Part shown: positions 39,475 through 47,910 of the stretch, piece after piece | How positions within the stretch are numbered: position 1 is the stretch's first letter | Layout: each line of letters opens with the position of its first letter | NCBI GenBank assembly: GCA_964459985.1 | Contig: CAYWOS010000010.1 | Span: forward strand, 17,211-81,210 | Source: CAYWOS01 sp964459985 | Lineage (GTDB): Bacteria > Bacillota > Clostridia > Christensenellales > Aristaeellaceae | DNA: 64,000 nucleotides | Direction of reading: 5' to 3' | Notes under the pieces: generated by a model | What the model saw: the letters and a program-made list of their open reading frames with translations, nothing else | The model's database searches: none | What the model was told of the DNA's origin: nothing | Position numbers and translations under genes: made by a program

Positions 39475-41262
39475 ATGAAACCAGCCTCGGGCCGCAAAGC
39501 GTTCGTCAGGATTGCGTGCGGCAGCGCGCTTTCGCTGCTCGCGCCTGTTTTGCTCGCGCTTGTCTGGCTTTTATCGACGCAGGGACGTTTGTACGACGCC
39601 GAGCGCGCGCGGCTTCTGCAGACGCTGGAATCGCGCGCCGAGCAGACGTCGCTGCTCATGGACGAGGCGGTGGAGCGCGCGCAGACCGCCGCCTACTCGC
39701 TCTGGCGCAGCGACGCCGTATCGCCCTTCCTGCGCGGCGGCAAGGGCGAAATGTACCGCGTGATCGCCGGTCTCAACGATTTAGCGCTGGTCAACAGCCG
39801 CCTGATCGAGGACATCGCGCTGTGCTTTTTCGGGCAGGACGTCGCGGCGACGGCGGCGGGGCGGAGCGAGATCGGGGAGATCTACGCGCGCTTCGTCCAA
39901 AGCGACATGACGCGGGAGGAATGGGAAAGCGCGTCGCGCGGTTTCACCGCCGGGCGGCTGCTGTTGGGCGGCGACGGCGGGATTGTTTTCATGCAGACAT
40001 ATCCCGTTACGCCCATCGGCGACAAAAGCCGCGCCGCGCTGCTCGTCAAGCTGCGCCGGACGCTGCCCGGCGATATCGCCGTGCTGGACGAGCGCACGGG
40101 CGAATGCCTGTACGGACATCTGATCGACGGCGCGCTGACGGCGCGGCGGGTGAGCGGCAGACTGCCGCTCGTGTATCTGGCGCAGTCGGACCGCGCGCCG
40201 CTTGACCGCTACGCCGCCGATCTGTCAAGGCGCGCGGCGATCATCGGCGGAGCCTGCCTCGCGGCGGTCGCCGCGCTTACGATCATCATGACAAGGCGGC
40301 GGCTCGATCCCCTGCGCCGCCTCGCGGCGCTGGCGCGGGGCGAGAGCGCGGCGCTGCCGCTCGACCCGTATGACGAAATCCGCGCGGCGCTTTTGGACGC
40401 CGCGCAGCAAAGGCTGCTGCTGAACGCCGTGCGCGGCGAGGAAAAGGAAAAGGAGCGCCTCAAGGCGCTGATTCCCGCGTCGGCGGGCGGCGCGGCGGAC
40501 GGCGTTCCGCTCAAAACGCGCATGGAGGCGGCGGGCCTGCCGACGTCGGGGAAGCCGATCCTATTGATCAGGTTGTGGTGCTATGATGCCGACGCCTACC
40601 TGCTGGGCGAGGGCGACGAGCGGGACGCCTTATCGCTGGCGGGCGAAATCATGCGGCGGCTGCTGCGCGGCGCATGGCAGATCAAATCGGTCAAAACGGA
40701 CGATAACGTCTGGCTGTTCGTGCTGCCCGACGAGAAACAACTGTCCGGCTGCGCGGGGCGTATCAGCGACGTGACGGACTGCGTCAGGCGGCTTTTGCGC
40801 GACGCGTACGGCGTCGACGCGCAGGCGGAGCAATCGCCGCCCCTCGTGGGCGCGGAGGAGCTTGCGCGCGCCTTTGCCGATCTGTCGGCGGGCGATCAGC
40901 GCCGCGCCGTCCCCGCCGAGACCGACAACGCGCTCTTTCGCCGCGCGGCGGACGCCGTGGCGGCGCATTACGCCGATCCCAACATGAGCGTCGCCATGCT
41001 GGCGCGCGTTCTGGGGTACAGCCCCGAATATCTGTCTCGCGCCTTCAAGAAGGCGGCGGGGCAGGGACTGCTCACCTATATTCACGCTTTTCAGGTGGAA
41101 AAGGCCAAGGAGCTGCTCGCAAAAACGCCGCCCGTCAGCGTCCGGCAGACGGCGGCGATGGTAGGTTTTTCCAGCAGTGAATCCTTCATCCGCACCTTCA
41201 AGCGGCACGAGGGCGTCACGCCCGGCGTCTATCAGGAAAGAGCGGGCGCGGACAGGCGCTGA
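39475..41262 (+). CDS. Membrane-bound sensor-type AraC-family transcriptional regulator
   Basis: 595 residues. Membrane segments at about 13-35 and 255-272 flank an extracytoplasmic sensor region (~36-254). After a cytoplasmic linker, the last ~100 residues form an AraC/XylS DNA-binding domain: MSVAMLARVLGYSPEYLSRAFKK (first HTH) and QTAAMVGFSSSESFIRTFKR (second), then HEGVTPGVYQ. This layout is known in Clostridia and Paenibacillus for regulators of neighbouring glycan ABC operons. It probably controls this operon through direct repeats before the promoter. ATG with AAAGGA SD. Confidence 0.9.
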   Translation: MKPASGRKAFVRIACGSALSLLAPVLLALVWLLSTQGRLYDAERARLLQTLESRAEQTSLLMDEAVERAQTAAYSLWRSDAVSPFLRGGKGEMYRVIAGLNDLALVNSRLIEDIALCFFGQDVAATAAGRSEIGEIYARFVQSDMTREEWESASRGFTAGRLLLGGDGGIVFMQTYPVTPIGDKSRAALLVKLRRTLPGDIAVLDERTGECLYGHLIDGALTARRVSGRLPLVYLAQSDRAPLDRYAADLSRRAAIIGGACLAAVAALTIIMTRRRLDPLRRLAALARGESAALPLDPYDEIRAALLDAAQQRLLLNAVRGEEKEKERLKALIPASAGGAADGVPLKTRMEAAGLPTSGKPILLIRLWCYDADAYLLGEGDERDALSLAGEIMRRLLRGAWQIKSVKTDDNVWLFVLPDEKQLSGCAGRISDVTDCVRRLLRDAYGVDAQAEQSPPLVGAEELARAFADLSAGDQRRAVPAETDNALFRRAADAVAAHYADPNMSVAMLARVLGYSPEYLSRAFKKAAGQGLLTYIHAFQVEKAKELLAKTPPVSVRQTAAMVGFSSSESFIRTFKRHEGVTPGVYQERAGADRR

Positions 41263-41273
41263 CGCCGGCGGCG

Positions 41274-43955
41274 TCATAACGGCGGCAGGGTTATTTCGGA
41301 GAGTAGTTCGAACCGTTCGTTCAGATAGGCGTCCTGATTGGCCAGAATGACGCGCGCGATGCCGTCCTCAAAATCACAGGCGTAGTCGAAGAAGGCGGGA
41401 TAAACATTTTCGCCGGTGAGCGGGTCGGTATAGCCCTCCAGCCCGCCGTCATGATCGGCATGACTGCCCGTGCCGACATAGCCGATCACGGGGTCGGCGG
41501 GCGCCGGCAGCAGAGCGATCATCGCCTTGTATTCCTCCTCGTTCGCGGCGGCGATACGTCCGTCGCGATCGATATACAGACCGTCCTTCCGCGACATCGC
41601 ACCATCCGCATTGACGCGGGCGTAGCCGTACCCGTCGTAGCCGTCGGTCGCGTCGTACCGGCAGGGCACGCGCAGCGCGCCCGTCAGATCGGCAAAGCCG
41701 TAGCCCGCCTGATTGAGCAGCACATACATGCCGCCCGACGGTCTGCGGTCGATATACTCGTATTCCGCCTTGAGCGCGACCTCGCCGTCCGGCGTCAGGA
41801 AGCCGTACAGACCGTCCTGTTTGTAAAGCAGCAGCCCAAGATATTCGCCCCACACATCGTCGTACTCGGGATGCGCCGCGAGAATGCTCTGAGCGAGCGC
41901 GCTTCGGGCGCTGACGAACGCCGCGACCGCCGCGTAATCCTCCCTCGCCCCGGAAATGCGCGCAAGAATGTCCCGCACGTTGTCCGAATCCGCGTCAGGC
42001 GGCGCGTCGCGCCTTTCGCGGACGCCCTCCCAGAGATCGACGGCCGTCGCCGCGCTCAAATTCACCGTGCCCATGCCGGCGAGCAGCACGCCGCCGTCTT
42101 TTTTCAGCCCGACCGACAAGCCTTCACAGGCGAAAACGGCGGCGACATCGCGCCACGCCGATACGTCGAGCGCCCTCGATTCGATCAACCCATCATAATC
42201 CGTCACCGTTTCGTCGCCGACGGCGACGCACGTGCCGTCCTGAAGCAGCGCCAGCGTGTGCCGCGCGCCCGCGACGACGGACGCGACGTTTTTCCACGCC
42301 GATACGTCGCACTGACCGGATGCGTTGTCGCCCGCCGCGAGGCACGTGCCGTCCTTTTTCAGCCCGATCACATGCCGGTCGCCGACCGCCGCGGCGATCA
42401 CGTCCGTCCAGCCGCTCAAATCGCCGACGCTGTTCGCAAGTTCGCCCGCTGCGGCGACCGTGCCGTCTTGGAAAACGCACGCCGCGCCGAACCGCCCGGC
42501 GGCGATGTCGCGGACATTCGCCCACGAAACCGCAAGATCGCCCGCGCTGACGACGTTTCCCGACGCGCTGAGCGCCAGCGCGAAGCTGTGATCCTCCGTG
42601 CCGCCCGCAGCGATTTTCCGAATGTTCTCAAGTCCGCTCAGCGCCGCGAATCCTTCATAATCGCTCTCGACCGTTCCGTCCCCGCGCAGCATGACGAAGC
42701 CGTCGGGCGCGCAGGCGACGGCGGCGACGCCGCGCTTGTCGTCCGCGCGTTCAACGCGCTCGTCCCAAAAGTAATTAGCCCATGTGTCGCTGCTGACGGC
42801 GAGCGTGCCGTCCTGTCTGACGCCCACGGCGTAGGAATACCCGTTTTCGCCTTCATAGAAAACCGACAGATCGGTCAGGCCATCCAGCAGCGTCATCTGC
42901 GGCATCAGGCACGTGCCCTTGCCGGTATACAGGACCGTTCCGTCTTTTTTGACGCCGATAACGAACCCCATGCCAACGGCGAGATCAACGATGTCCGTCC
43001 ATTTTGTGACGCCGATCAGTCCGAAGGTGTCCTCGCCCGCCATGAGAATCGTGCCGTCCGATCGCAGCCCGAAGGTCACGCCGCACTGACCGGCGGCGTC
43101 GGTCTTGTCCGAACCGTAAGTAAACAAACGCACGACGTCCGTCCACGTCGAAATCGTGCGGCTGTCGAGATCGATAAAGCGGTCGATGCCGGGATTGCAT
43201 ACATTGCAGGCGGCCCACGCCTCGGTATTGAACGAAGTGGTCGAGCCCTCGTAGGCCACCGTGCCGTCGCTTAACAGCGCGAGCGGCGAGTTTTTCGGTC
43301 CGACGGCGATCTGCCTGACGTTTTCCCACGTATCGACGCCGTACGGATGCAGGACGCCCCCGTCGTCCTCGTACTCATCATAATGGGTAATATTCCAGTC
43401 CTCGCCCGTCAGGCGCACCCGGCCGTCCGACGTCAGCCCCGCCGTCAGGTTGTCCCCGGCGGCAATGCTCCTGATATCCGACCAGTCGGCGACGTCGCAG
43501 GGATTGTATCGGGGATCATAGACGATTTCGTCCTCGCCCCACGCGTCGCGGTCGGGCGTCGCTTGAATGCCCGAAGCGACGCACGTGCCGTCCGCGCGCA
43601 GACCGACGGTGTGATTCGCGCCCGCCGCGACCGCGACGATGCCGCGCCAGTCGCCCACGTCGCACTGACCCCACGTATTGTCGCCGGCCGCCGCGCACGT
43701 GCCGTCCCGCATCACCGCGACGGTATAATTCGCGCCCGCCGCGACCGCCGCGACGTTTTTCCAAGAAGATACCTCGCACTGACCCTGCGAATTATCGCCG
43801 AAGGCGGCGCACGCGCCGTCGTCAAACAGGAAAACGACGTGCTTCTCCCCCGCCGCGACATGCCCGACGGGCGACGCCGCGCCGCTTTCTTCAGCAAGCG
43901 CCGCCATCCCCCACGCCAGCGTCAGCGCCAGCAAACAGGCGATCAATCGTTTCAT
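41274..43955 (-). CDS. Secreted RCC1-repeat protein with C-terminal WG-like repeats
   Basis: 893 residues. A signal peptide (MKRLIACLLALTLAWGMAALA) precedes about a dozen RCC1-type units of roughly 39-50 residues built on WKNVAAVAAGANYTVAVMRDG...AGDN...GQCDV, folding as beta propellers. From about residue 690 it carries WG-type beta repeats (YGFLTPDGEVALKAEY, GYGFADLTGALRVPCRYD). Function is unknown; both repeats are protein- or glycan-interaction scaffolds. ATG 43955 has a GGAGGGG SD; the long open frame upstream to 45512 is antisense to gpmI and is rejected. Its TGA and that of the convergent AraC gene form the arms of one palindrome. Confidence 0.87.
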   Translation of the reverse strand: MKRLIACLLALTLAWGMAALAEESGAASPVGHVAAGEKHVVFLFDDGACAAFGDNSQGQCEVSSWKNVAAVAAGANYTVAVMRDGTCAAAGDNTWGQCDVGDWRGIVAVAAGANHTVGLRADGTCVASGIQATPDRDAWGEDEIVYDPRYNPCDVADWSDIRSIAAGDNLTAGLTSDGRVRLTGEDWNITHYDEYEDDGGVLHPYGVDTWENVRQIAVGPKNSPLALLSDGTVAYEGSTTSFNTEAWAACNVCNPGIDRFIDLDSRTISTWTDVVRLFTYGSDKTDAAGQCGVTFGLRSDGTILMAGEDTFGLIGVTKWTDIVDLAVGMGFVIGVKKDGTVLYTGKGTCLMPQMTLLDGLTDLSVFYEGENGYSYAVGVRQDGTLAVSSDTWANYFWDERVERADDKRGVAAVACAPDGFVMLRGDGTVESDYEGFAALSGLENIRKIAAGGTEDHSFALALSASGNVVSAGDLAVSWANVRDIAAGRFGAACVFQDGTVAAAGELANSVGDLSGWTDVIAAAVGDRHVIGLKKDGTCLAAGDNASGQCDVSAWKNVASVVAGARHTLALLQDGTCVAVGDETVTDYDGLIESRALDVSAWRDVAAVFACEGLSVGLKKDGGVLLAGMGTVNLSAATAVDLWEGVRERRDAPPDADSDNVRDILARISGAREDYAAVAAFVSARSALAQSILAAHPEYDDVWGEYLGLLLYKQDGLYGFLTPDGEVALKAEYEYIDRRPSGGMYVLLNQAGYGFADLTGALRVPCRYDATDGYDGYGYARVNADGAMSRKDGLYIDRDGRIAAANEEEYKAMIALLPAPADPVIGYVGTGSHADHDGGLEGYTDPLTGENVYPAFFDYACDFEDGIARVILANQDAYLNERFELLSEITLPPL

Positions 43956-44054
43956 TCCGCACCCCTCCGATCTACCGATACAAATATAACGCAATCGCGC
44001 CGGAAAATCATCCCGGAAAAGGAAGATCCTTGCGCCCCCGCCGCCGCGCCGCGC

Positions 44055-44083
44055 TTGCAATCGCGCGAAAACGCCTGTATAAT
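44055..44083 (+). promoter_or_regulatory. Promoter for gpmI
   Basis: TTGCAA (44055-44060), 17-nt spacer, TATAAT (44078-44083). Confidence 0.82.
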
Positions 44084-44126
44084 AGAGGGCGCGCCAAGGC
44101 GCAAATGCACAGGACGGGAGATTACC

Positions 44127-45668
44127 ATGAGCAAACAATTGACCGCGCTCTTGATTATGGACGGATTCGGCATCAACGAGAACCCCATGGGCAACGCCAT
44201 CACGACCGCCGGCACGCCGAACATCGACGCGCTGAGGAATACCTATCCGCACACGATGCTCGGCGCGAGCGGCATGGACGTCGGGCTGCCCGACGGACAG
44301 ATGGGCAACAGCGAGGTCGGGCACCTCAATATCGGCGCGGGGCGCATCGTGTATCAGGAACTGACGCGCATCACCAAGGACATCCGCGACGGCGATTTCT
44401 TCAAGAAAGAGCCGCTTTTGTGGGCGATGAACGCCGTGCGCGAAAACGGCGGCACGCTGCATCTGATGGGGCTGCTCTCGGACGGCGGCGTGCACAGCCA
44501 CAACACGCATCTCTACGCGCTGCTCGAGATGGCCAAGCGCGAGGGGCTCAAAAAGGTCGCCGTACACTGCCTGCTCGACGGCCGCGACGTGCCGCCCTCC
44601 AGCGGGATCGGCTACGTCCGCGCGCTGAAGGAAAAATGCGAAGAAATCGGCGTGGGCGCGATCGCCAGCATTCAGGGGCGCTACTGGGGAATGGACCGCG
44701 ACAACATTTGGGAGCGCGTCGAAAAGGGCTATAACGCCATCGCGCTGGGCGAGGGCGAAACGGCGGACGATCCCGTGCGGGCGGTGCAGGCGAGCTACGA
44801 CAACGGCAAGACGGACGAATTCATGTTGCCCACCGTCATCATGAAGGACGGCGCGCCCACGGCGACCGTGACGCCGAACGACAGCGTGATCTTCTTCAAT
44901 TTCCGCCCCGACCGCGCGCGGCAATTGACCCGCGCGTTCATCATGGAGGATTTCACGGGATTCGCGCGCAAGCGCGGCTTCATTCCCGTGCAGTTCGTTT
45001 CCATGACGCAGTACGACGAAACCTTTACCGGTCTCAAGGTCGTCAACCCGCCCGAAACGCTTGAAAACACGCTGGGGCAGTATCTGTCGGCGCTGGGCAA
45101 AACGCAGGTGCGCATCGCCGAAACGCAAAAGTACGCGCACGTCACCTTCTTCTTCAACGGCGGCGTCGAAGCGCCCAACGCCGACGAGGATCGCGTGCTG
45201 ATCCCCTCCAGCAAGGTCGCCACCTTCGACATGAAGCCCGAGATGAGCGCGCCCGAAGTGACCGAAAAGGCACTCGAACTGATTGACTCGGGCAAGTATG
45301 ACGTGATGATCCTGAACTTCGCCAACTGCGACATGGTCGGGCACACCGGCGTGATGGACGCGGCGGTATCCGCCGTCAAAACGGTCGATGCCTGCGTCGG
45401 CACGCTCGTCAAGGAGATTCTCCGCCTCGGCGGGCGCGCCTTCGTCACCGCCGATCACGGCAACGCCGATCAGATGATCGATTACGTCACCGGCGAGCCC
45501 TTCACGGCGCATACCACCAATCCCGTGCCCTTCATCGCCTGCGACGTCGCGCTCAAGGGACGCTCGCTTCGCGCGGGCGGCCGGCTCGCCGATATCGCGC
45601 CCACCATGCTTACCGCGATGGGGCTGCCCGTGCCCGACGACATGACGGGCAAAGCGCTGGTTGAATGA
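44127..45668 (+). CDS. gpmI: 2,3-bisphosphoglycerate-independent phosphoglycerate mutase
   Basis: 513 residues, normal length. LLIMDGFGINENPMGNAI holds the first metal-binding Asp; GLPDGQMGNSEVGHLNIGAG contains the catalytic serine; LLDGRDVPPSSG, FNFRPDRARQL, and FVTADHGNADQM (metal ligands) are in place. It interconverts 3- and 2-phosphoglycerate using two Mn2+. ATG with GGGAG SD. It overlaps the next gene by ATGA. It is not linked here to gapA/pgk/tpi/eno, where it often sits. Confidence 0.98.
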   Translation: MSKQLTALLIMDGFGINENPMGNAITTAGTPNIDALRNTYPHTMLGASGMDVGLPDGQMGNSEVGHLNIGAGRIVYQELTRITKDIRDGDFFKKEPLLWAMNAVRENGGTLHLMGLLSDGGVHSHNTHLYALLEMAKREGLKKVAVHCLLDGRDVPPSSGIGYVRALKEKCEEIGVGAIASIQGRYWGMDRDNIWERVEKGYNAIALGEGETADDPVRAVQASYDNGKTDEFMLPTVIMKDGAPTATVTPNDSVIFFNFRPDRARQLTRAFIMEDFTGFARKRGFIPVQFVSMTQYDETFTGLKVVNPPETLENTLGQYLSALGKTQVRIAETQKYAHVTFFFNGGVEAPNADEDRVLIPSSKVATFDMKPEMSAPEVTEKALELIDSGKYDVMILNFANCDMVGHTGVMDAAVSAVKTVDACVGTLVKEILRLGGRAFVTADHGNADQMIDYVTGEPFTAHTTNPVPFIACDVALKGRSLRAGGRLADIAPTMLTAMGLPVPDDMTGKALVE

Positions 45669-46318
45669 TTGAGCTTTACTGCAAAAAATGCAAGCAAAAG
45701 CATGACGGGCAGACGTGTCCGCGCTGCGGCGGACGCTCCTCGGACGCCACGGCGACCGACATGTGGAGCGTGCGCCGAACGCCGATCACGGACGGCGGCG
45801 CGTGGCTGCGCGTGTTCGTCGCGCTGTGCGCGGTGACGCTGCTCGTGTTCGCGCTTGTGTTCGGCGTCGAGGCGATCTCCTCGTCGGGCGATAAAATGCA
45901 GGCGCTTTTAAGCAGCGATCTATTGTCCGCCGTGCTGACCGCGCCCGCCGTCGGCTTCGCGGCGGCGCTCCTTCTGCTGGCTTTGCAGGGCAGCGAAATC
46001 TGCGTATACGTGCTCGACGGTGGCGGCGCGCATCTGGCGACGTGGCACAAGCCCTCCGCCGTCAAAAGCTTGGCGCGCCTGCAATCCCCCGATCCCGCCG
46101 CCGATATCGCGCAGCCCGACGGCAGCGTGATGCATTTGTCGCAGGAAAGGCACATGCTCTGGGGGGACGTGCGCTTCGTGCGCTACGACGACCGCCACGG
46201 GCGCATTTTCTTGTATCACACGCCGCGCTGCGCGCCCATGGTGCTGTGCGTCAACAGCGAGGAATTCCCCGACGCCGCCGCCTACGTCCAGCGCAAAACC
46301 AAGGCGCTGACCCAATAA
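45665..46318 (+). CDS. Zinc-ribbon membrane protein of unknown function
   Basis: 217 residues. It starts with a four-cysteine ribbon (YCKKCKQKH...CPRCGG), then two membrane segments (about 48-68 and 88-107) and a ~110-residue soluble C-terminal domain containing RHMLWGDVRFVRYDD. No family is recognised with confidence. It is translationally coupled to gpmI (ATGA) and a terminator follows, so it belongs to that two-gene unit. Confidence 0.75.
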   Translation: MIELYCKKCKQKHDGQTCPRCGGRSSDATATDMWSVRRTPITDGGAWLRVFVALCAVTLLVFALVFGVEAISSSGDKMQALLSSDLLSAVLTAPAVGFAAALLLLALQGSEICVYVLDGGGAHLATWHKPSAVKSLARLQSPDPAADIAQPDGSVMHLSQERHMLWGDVRFVRYDDRHGRIFLYHTPRCAPMVLCVNSEEFPDAAAYVQRKTKALTQ

Positions 46319-46330
46319 CATGAGGACGGC

Positions 46331-46375
46331 AAACGGGGGAATCGCCGGGTTTTCCGACGACTCCCCCGTTTTTTG
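46331..46375 (+). terminator. Intrinsic terminator after the gpmI operon
   Basis: AACGGGGGA (46332-46340) pairs with TCCCCCGTT (46362-46370), then TTTTTT. A 21-nt apical part can fold further. Confidence 0.85.
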
Positions 46376-46385
46376 CGCCGCTCCA

Positions 46386-46719
46386 TCAGCCGGTGAGCAG
46401 ATTGATGATCTCGGTATCGGCGTTGCCATACTTCCAATCGGACAGGGAAAGCACTTCGGACGGGCGCGACCGCGCCTGCTCGACGCCGCTTTTGTCGCTG
46501 CCGACGACGACGCAATGCCTGCGCTGATACAGGCGCAGGACGCCCTCGCAGAAGAAAACGTCGATTCCCCGGCGATCCGACGCGAACGCGGTGTTTTTGA
46601 GCGTTTTTATGGTCGGCAGGACGGTAAACAGTTTCAAACACGGGCGTCGTGTGCCAATCGAGCGTGATTTTCTTCTTGGGCGGCTGCGGCGAGGTCATTT
46701 GATCACGCAGCTTCGCCAA
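46386..46719 (-). pseudogene. Small gene apparently split by a frameshift
   Basis: Two overlapping - strand frames look like one protein. The first (from TTG 46719 or ATG 46698) gives PPKKKITLDWHTTPVFETV; the second, shifted by one base near 46630, gives LPTIKTLKNTAFASDRRGID, VFFCEGVLRLYQRRHCVVVG and ends NADTEIINLLTG. The second frame has no SD of its own (TTG 46637). The C-terminal part has the composition of a real protein and looks like a compact domain of ~80 residues, but I do not recognise it. A sequencing error or programmed shift is possible; no slippery heptamer is seen. Confidence 0.45.
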
Positions 46720-46737
46720 AACCCTCTTTCGCGCCCG

Positions 46738-47214
46738 TTATCCCTCGATTTTACCCTCGAGGACGGCACGGACGTACTCGAGCGGATGCTGCGTCATCTC
46801 GGCGACCTGCTCGGCGGTATTCCCCTCGGCGGCGAGGCGGCGGAAGATGGTCGCCATGCCGTCGCCCACCTCGATCATGTGGTGATCGGGGTCGTAAATG
46901 CGCAGGACGCGCTGCCGCCACGGATATTCCTTCATCGGATGCACCCATTCGAGCGTCGGATCTTCGAGCATCCGCGCGTTCAGATCGTCCAGTTCGTCGG
47001 TCTCGAAATACAGTTCCATGTCGTGCGGCTTTTCGACCATCGATTCCTCGGGAAAGCCGACCAGCCGATCGAAATGCTCCTGAAGCGCCAGTCCGCCCGT
47101 CAGCCCGACGTTCCAGCCCAGATCGACCTGTACCTTGAGGCCGAACCATTTTTCGTAAAACTCGATGCTCCTTTGTTTGTCCTTCACGGCGATGAGCGTG
47201 CTTTGAAGCTTCAT
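46738..47214 (-). CDS. VOC (glyoxalase/bleomycin resistance-like) family protein
   Basis: 158 residues. A vicinal-oxygen-chelate fold is seen: KLQSTLIAVKDKQRSIEFYE at the start, MELYFETDELDDL and the metal-site strand VLRIYDPDHHMIEVGD. A 35-residue C-terminal extension with helical character follows (MATIFRRLAAEG to LEGKIEG). VOC proteins include lyases, dioxygenases and drug-binding proteins; specificity is not readable. ATG 47214 with AAGGAAG SD; a TATAAT promoter lies just upstream. Confidence 0.85.
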   Translation of the reverse strand: MKLQSTLIAVKDKQRSIEFYEKWFGLKVQVDLGWNVGLTGGLALQEHFDRLVGFPEESMVEKPHDMELYFETDELDDLNARMLEDPTLEWVHPMKEYPWRQRVLRIYDPDHHMIEVGDGMATIFRRLAAEGNTAEQVAEMTQHPLEYVRAVLEGKIEG

Positions 47215-47244
47215 ATCGGTCTTCCTTTCGCGTTCGTTTTTCTC

Positions 47245-47273
47245 ATTATACAATGATTTCCACGGCGTGAAAA
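47245..47273 (-). promoter_or_regulatory. Promoter for the VOC gene
   Basis: On the - strand TTTTCA (47273-47268), 17 nt, TATAAT (47250-47245). The -10 is perfect; the -35 is weak. Confidence 0.6.
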
Positions 47274-47299
47274 GGGGTTTTCATGGATTTTGGGCAAGC

Positions 47300-47326
47300 A
47301 AAAAGCGGAACGGTTGCCCGTTCCGC
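47300..47326 (-). terminator. Intrinsic terminator after the zinc-ribbon gene
   Basis: On the - strand GCGGAACGG (47326-47318), GCAA loop, CCGTTCCGC (47313-47305), then TTTTT. Confidence 0.95.
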
Positions 47327-47394
47327 CCGTTGTTTGCGATGTTCATTGAGCGGTCGCCCGCCCAAATCCTCCGCCCGCGCTTTCGCGCCCGTTT

Positions 47395-47682
47395 TTAGTA
47401 CTGCTGACGGTTCTTGTTGAAGCAGTCGCGGCAGTAGACGGGACGATCGCCCCGGGGCTGGAAGGGAACCTGCGTGGTGCAGCCGCAGCCGTCGCAGATC
47501 ACTTCGTACATCTGGCGCTCGCCGCCGCGGCTGTTGCCGCTGGCGCGACGGTTGGCACGGCAAGCGGGGCAGCGGCCCGGCTCGTTCTGGAAGCCCTTTT
47601 CGGCGTAGAACGCCTGCTCGGACGCGGTGAAGGTGAATTCCTGGCCGCACTCGCGGCAAGTCAGCGTTTTGTCCTGATACAT
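47395..47682 (-). CDS. Small double zinc-ribbon protein
   Basis: 95 residues. The first half reads LTCRECGQEFTFTASEQAFY...RCPACR, the pattern of the probable zinc-ribbon family zf-trcl (PF13451); the second has VICDGCGCTTQVPF...YCRDCFNK, giving two CxxC-x(n)-CxxC sites. The function of this family is not established; nucleic-acid binding is plausible. ATG 47682 has an AGGAGGG SD; an upstream frame to 47712 is rejected. It has its own promoter, a ~130-nt folded leader and a perfect terminator, and so is a stand-alone regulated gene. Confidence 0.88.
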   Translation of the reverse strand: MYQDKTLTCRECGQEFTFTASEQAFYAEKGFQNEPGRCPACRANRRASGNSRGGERQMYEVICDGCGCTTQVPFQPRGDRPVYCRDCFNKNRQQY

Positions 47683-47689
47683 GGTAAAA

Positions 47690-47820
47690 CCCTCCTGATT
47701 TTTTATCGCCAAACCTTAGGAATACGTTTCGGGTCTTTCCGTGGGCTCTACGCATCCGTCAGTCTGACGATGATTAAAACCGGGAGGAACACCTGAACAG
47801 GTACCATGGCTTGGTCTACG
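47690..47820 (-). ncRNA. Candidate structured 5' leader RNA of the zinc-ribbon gene
   Basis: Between the -10 box and the SD the leader can fold into a closed multi-stem structure. CCAAGCC (47814-47808) near the 5' end pairs with GGTTTGG (47715-47709) just before the SD; inside are ACCTGTTCAGGT (47802-47791) and CGTCAGACTGACG (47769-47757) hairpins, plus a TGCGT/ACGTA pairing. I do not recognise a named riboswitch. It could be a cis-regulatory element of the zinc-ribbon gene. Confidence 0.5.
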
Positions 47821-47825
47821 GGGGC

Positions 47826-47834
47826 ATTATAGCA
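47826..47834 (-). promoter_or_regulatory. Extended -10 promoter for the zinc-ribbon gene
   Basis: On the - strand TGC followed by TATAAT (47831-47826). No good -35 box at 17 nt. Confidence 0.6.
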
Positions 47835-47910
47835 CAGCGTTTTTCATTTGCATAGTCTTTTTGAAAAATTTTCTTTTCGCGCCCGGGACGGCGCGAACGC
47901 CCGCTCCGGC

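Noticed and set aside
43956..45512. N-terminal extension of the RCC1 protein (to 1412 codons)
   Set aside because: The extension is antisense to gpmI. A signal peptide with SD starts at 43955.
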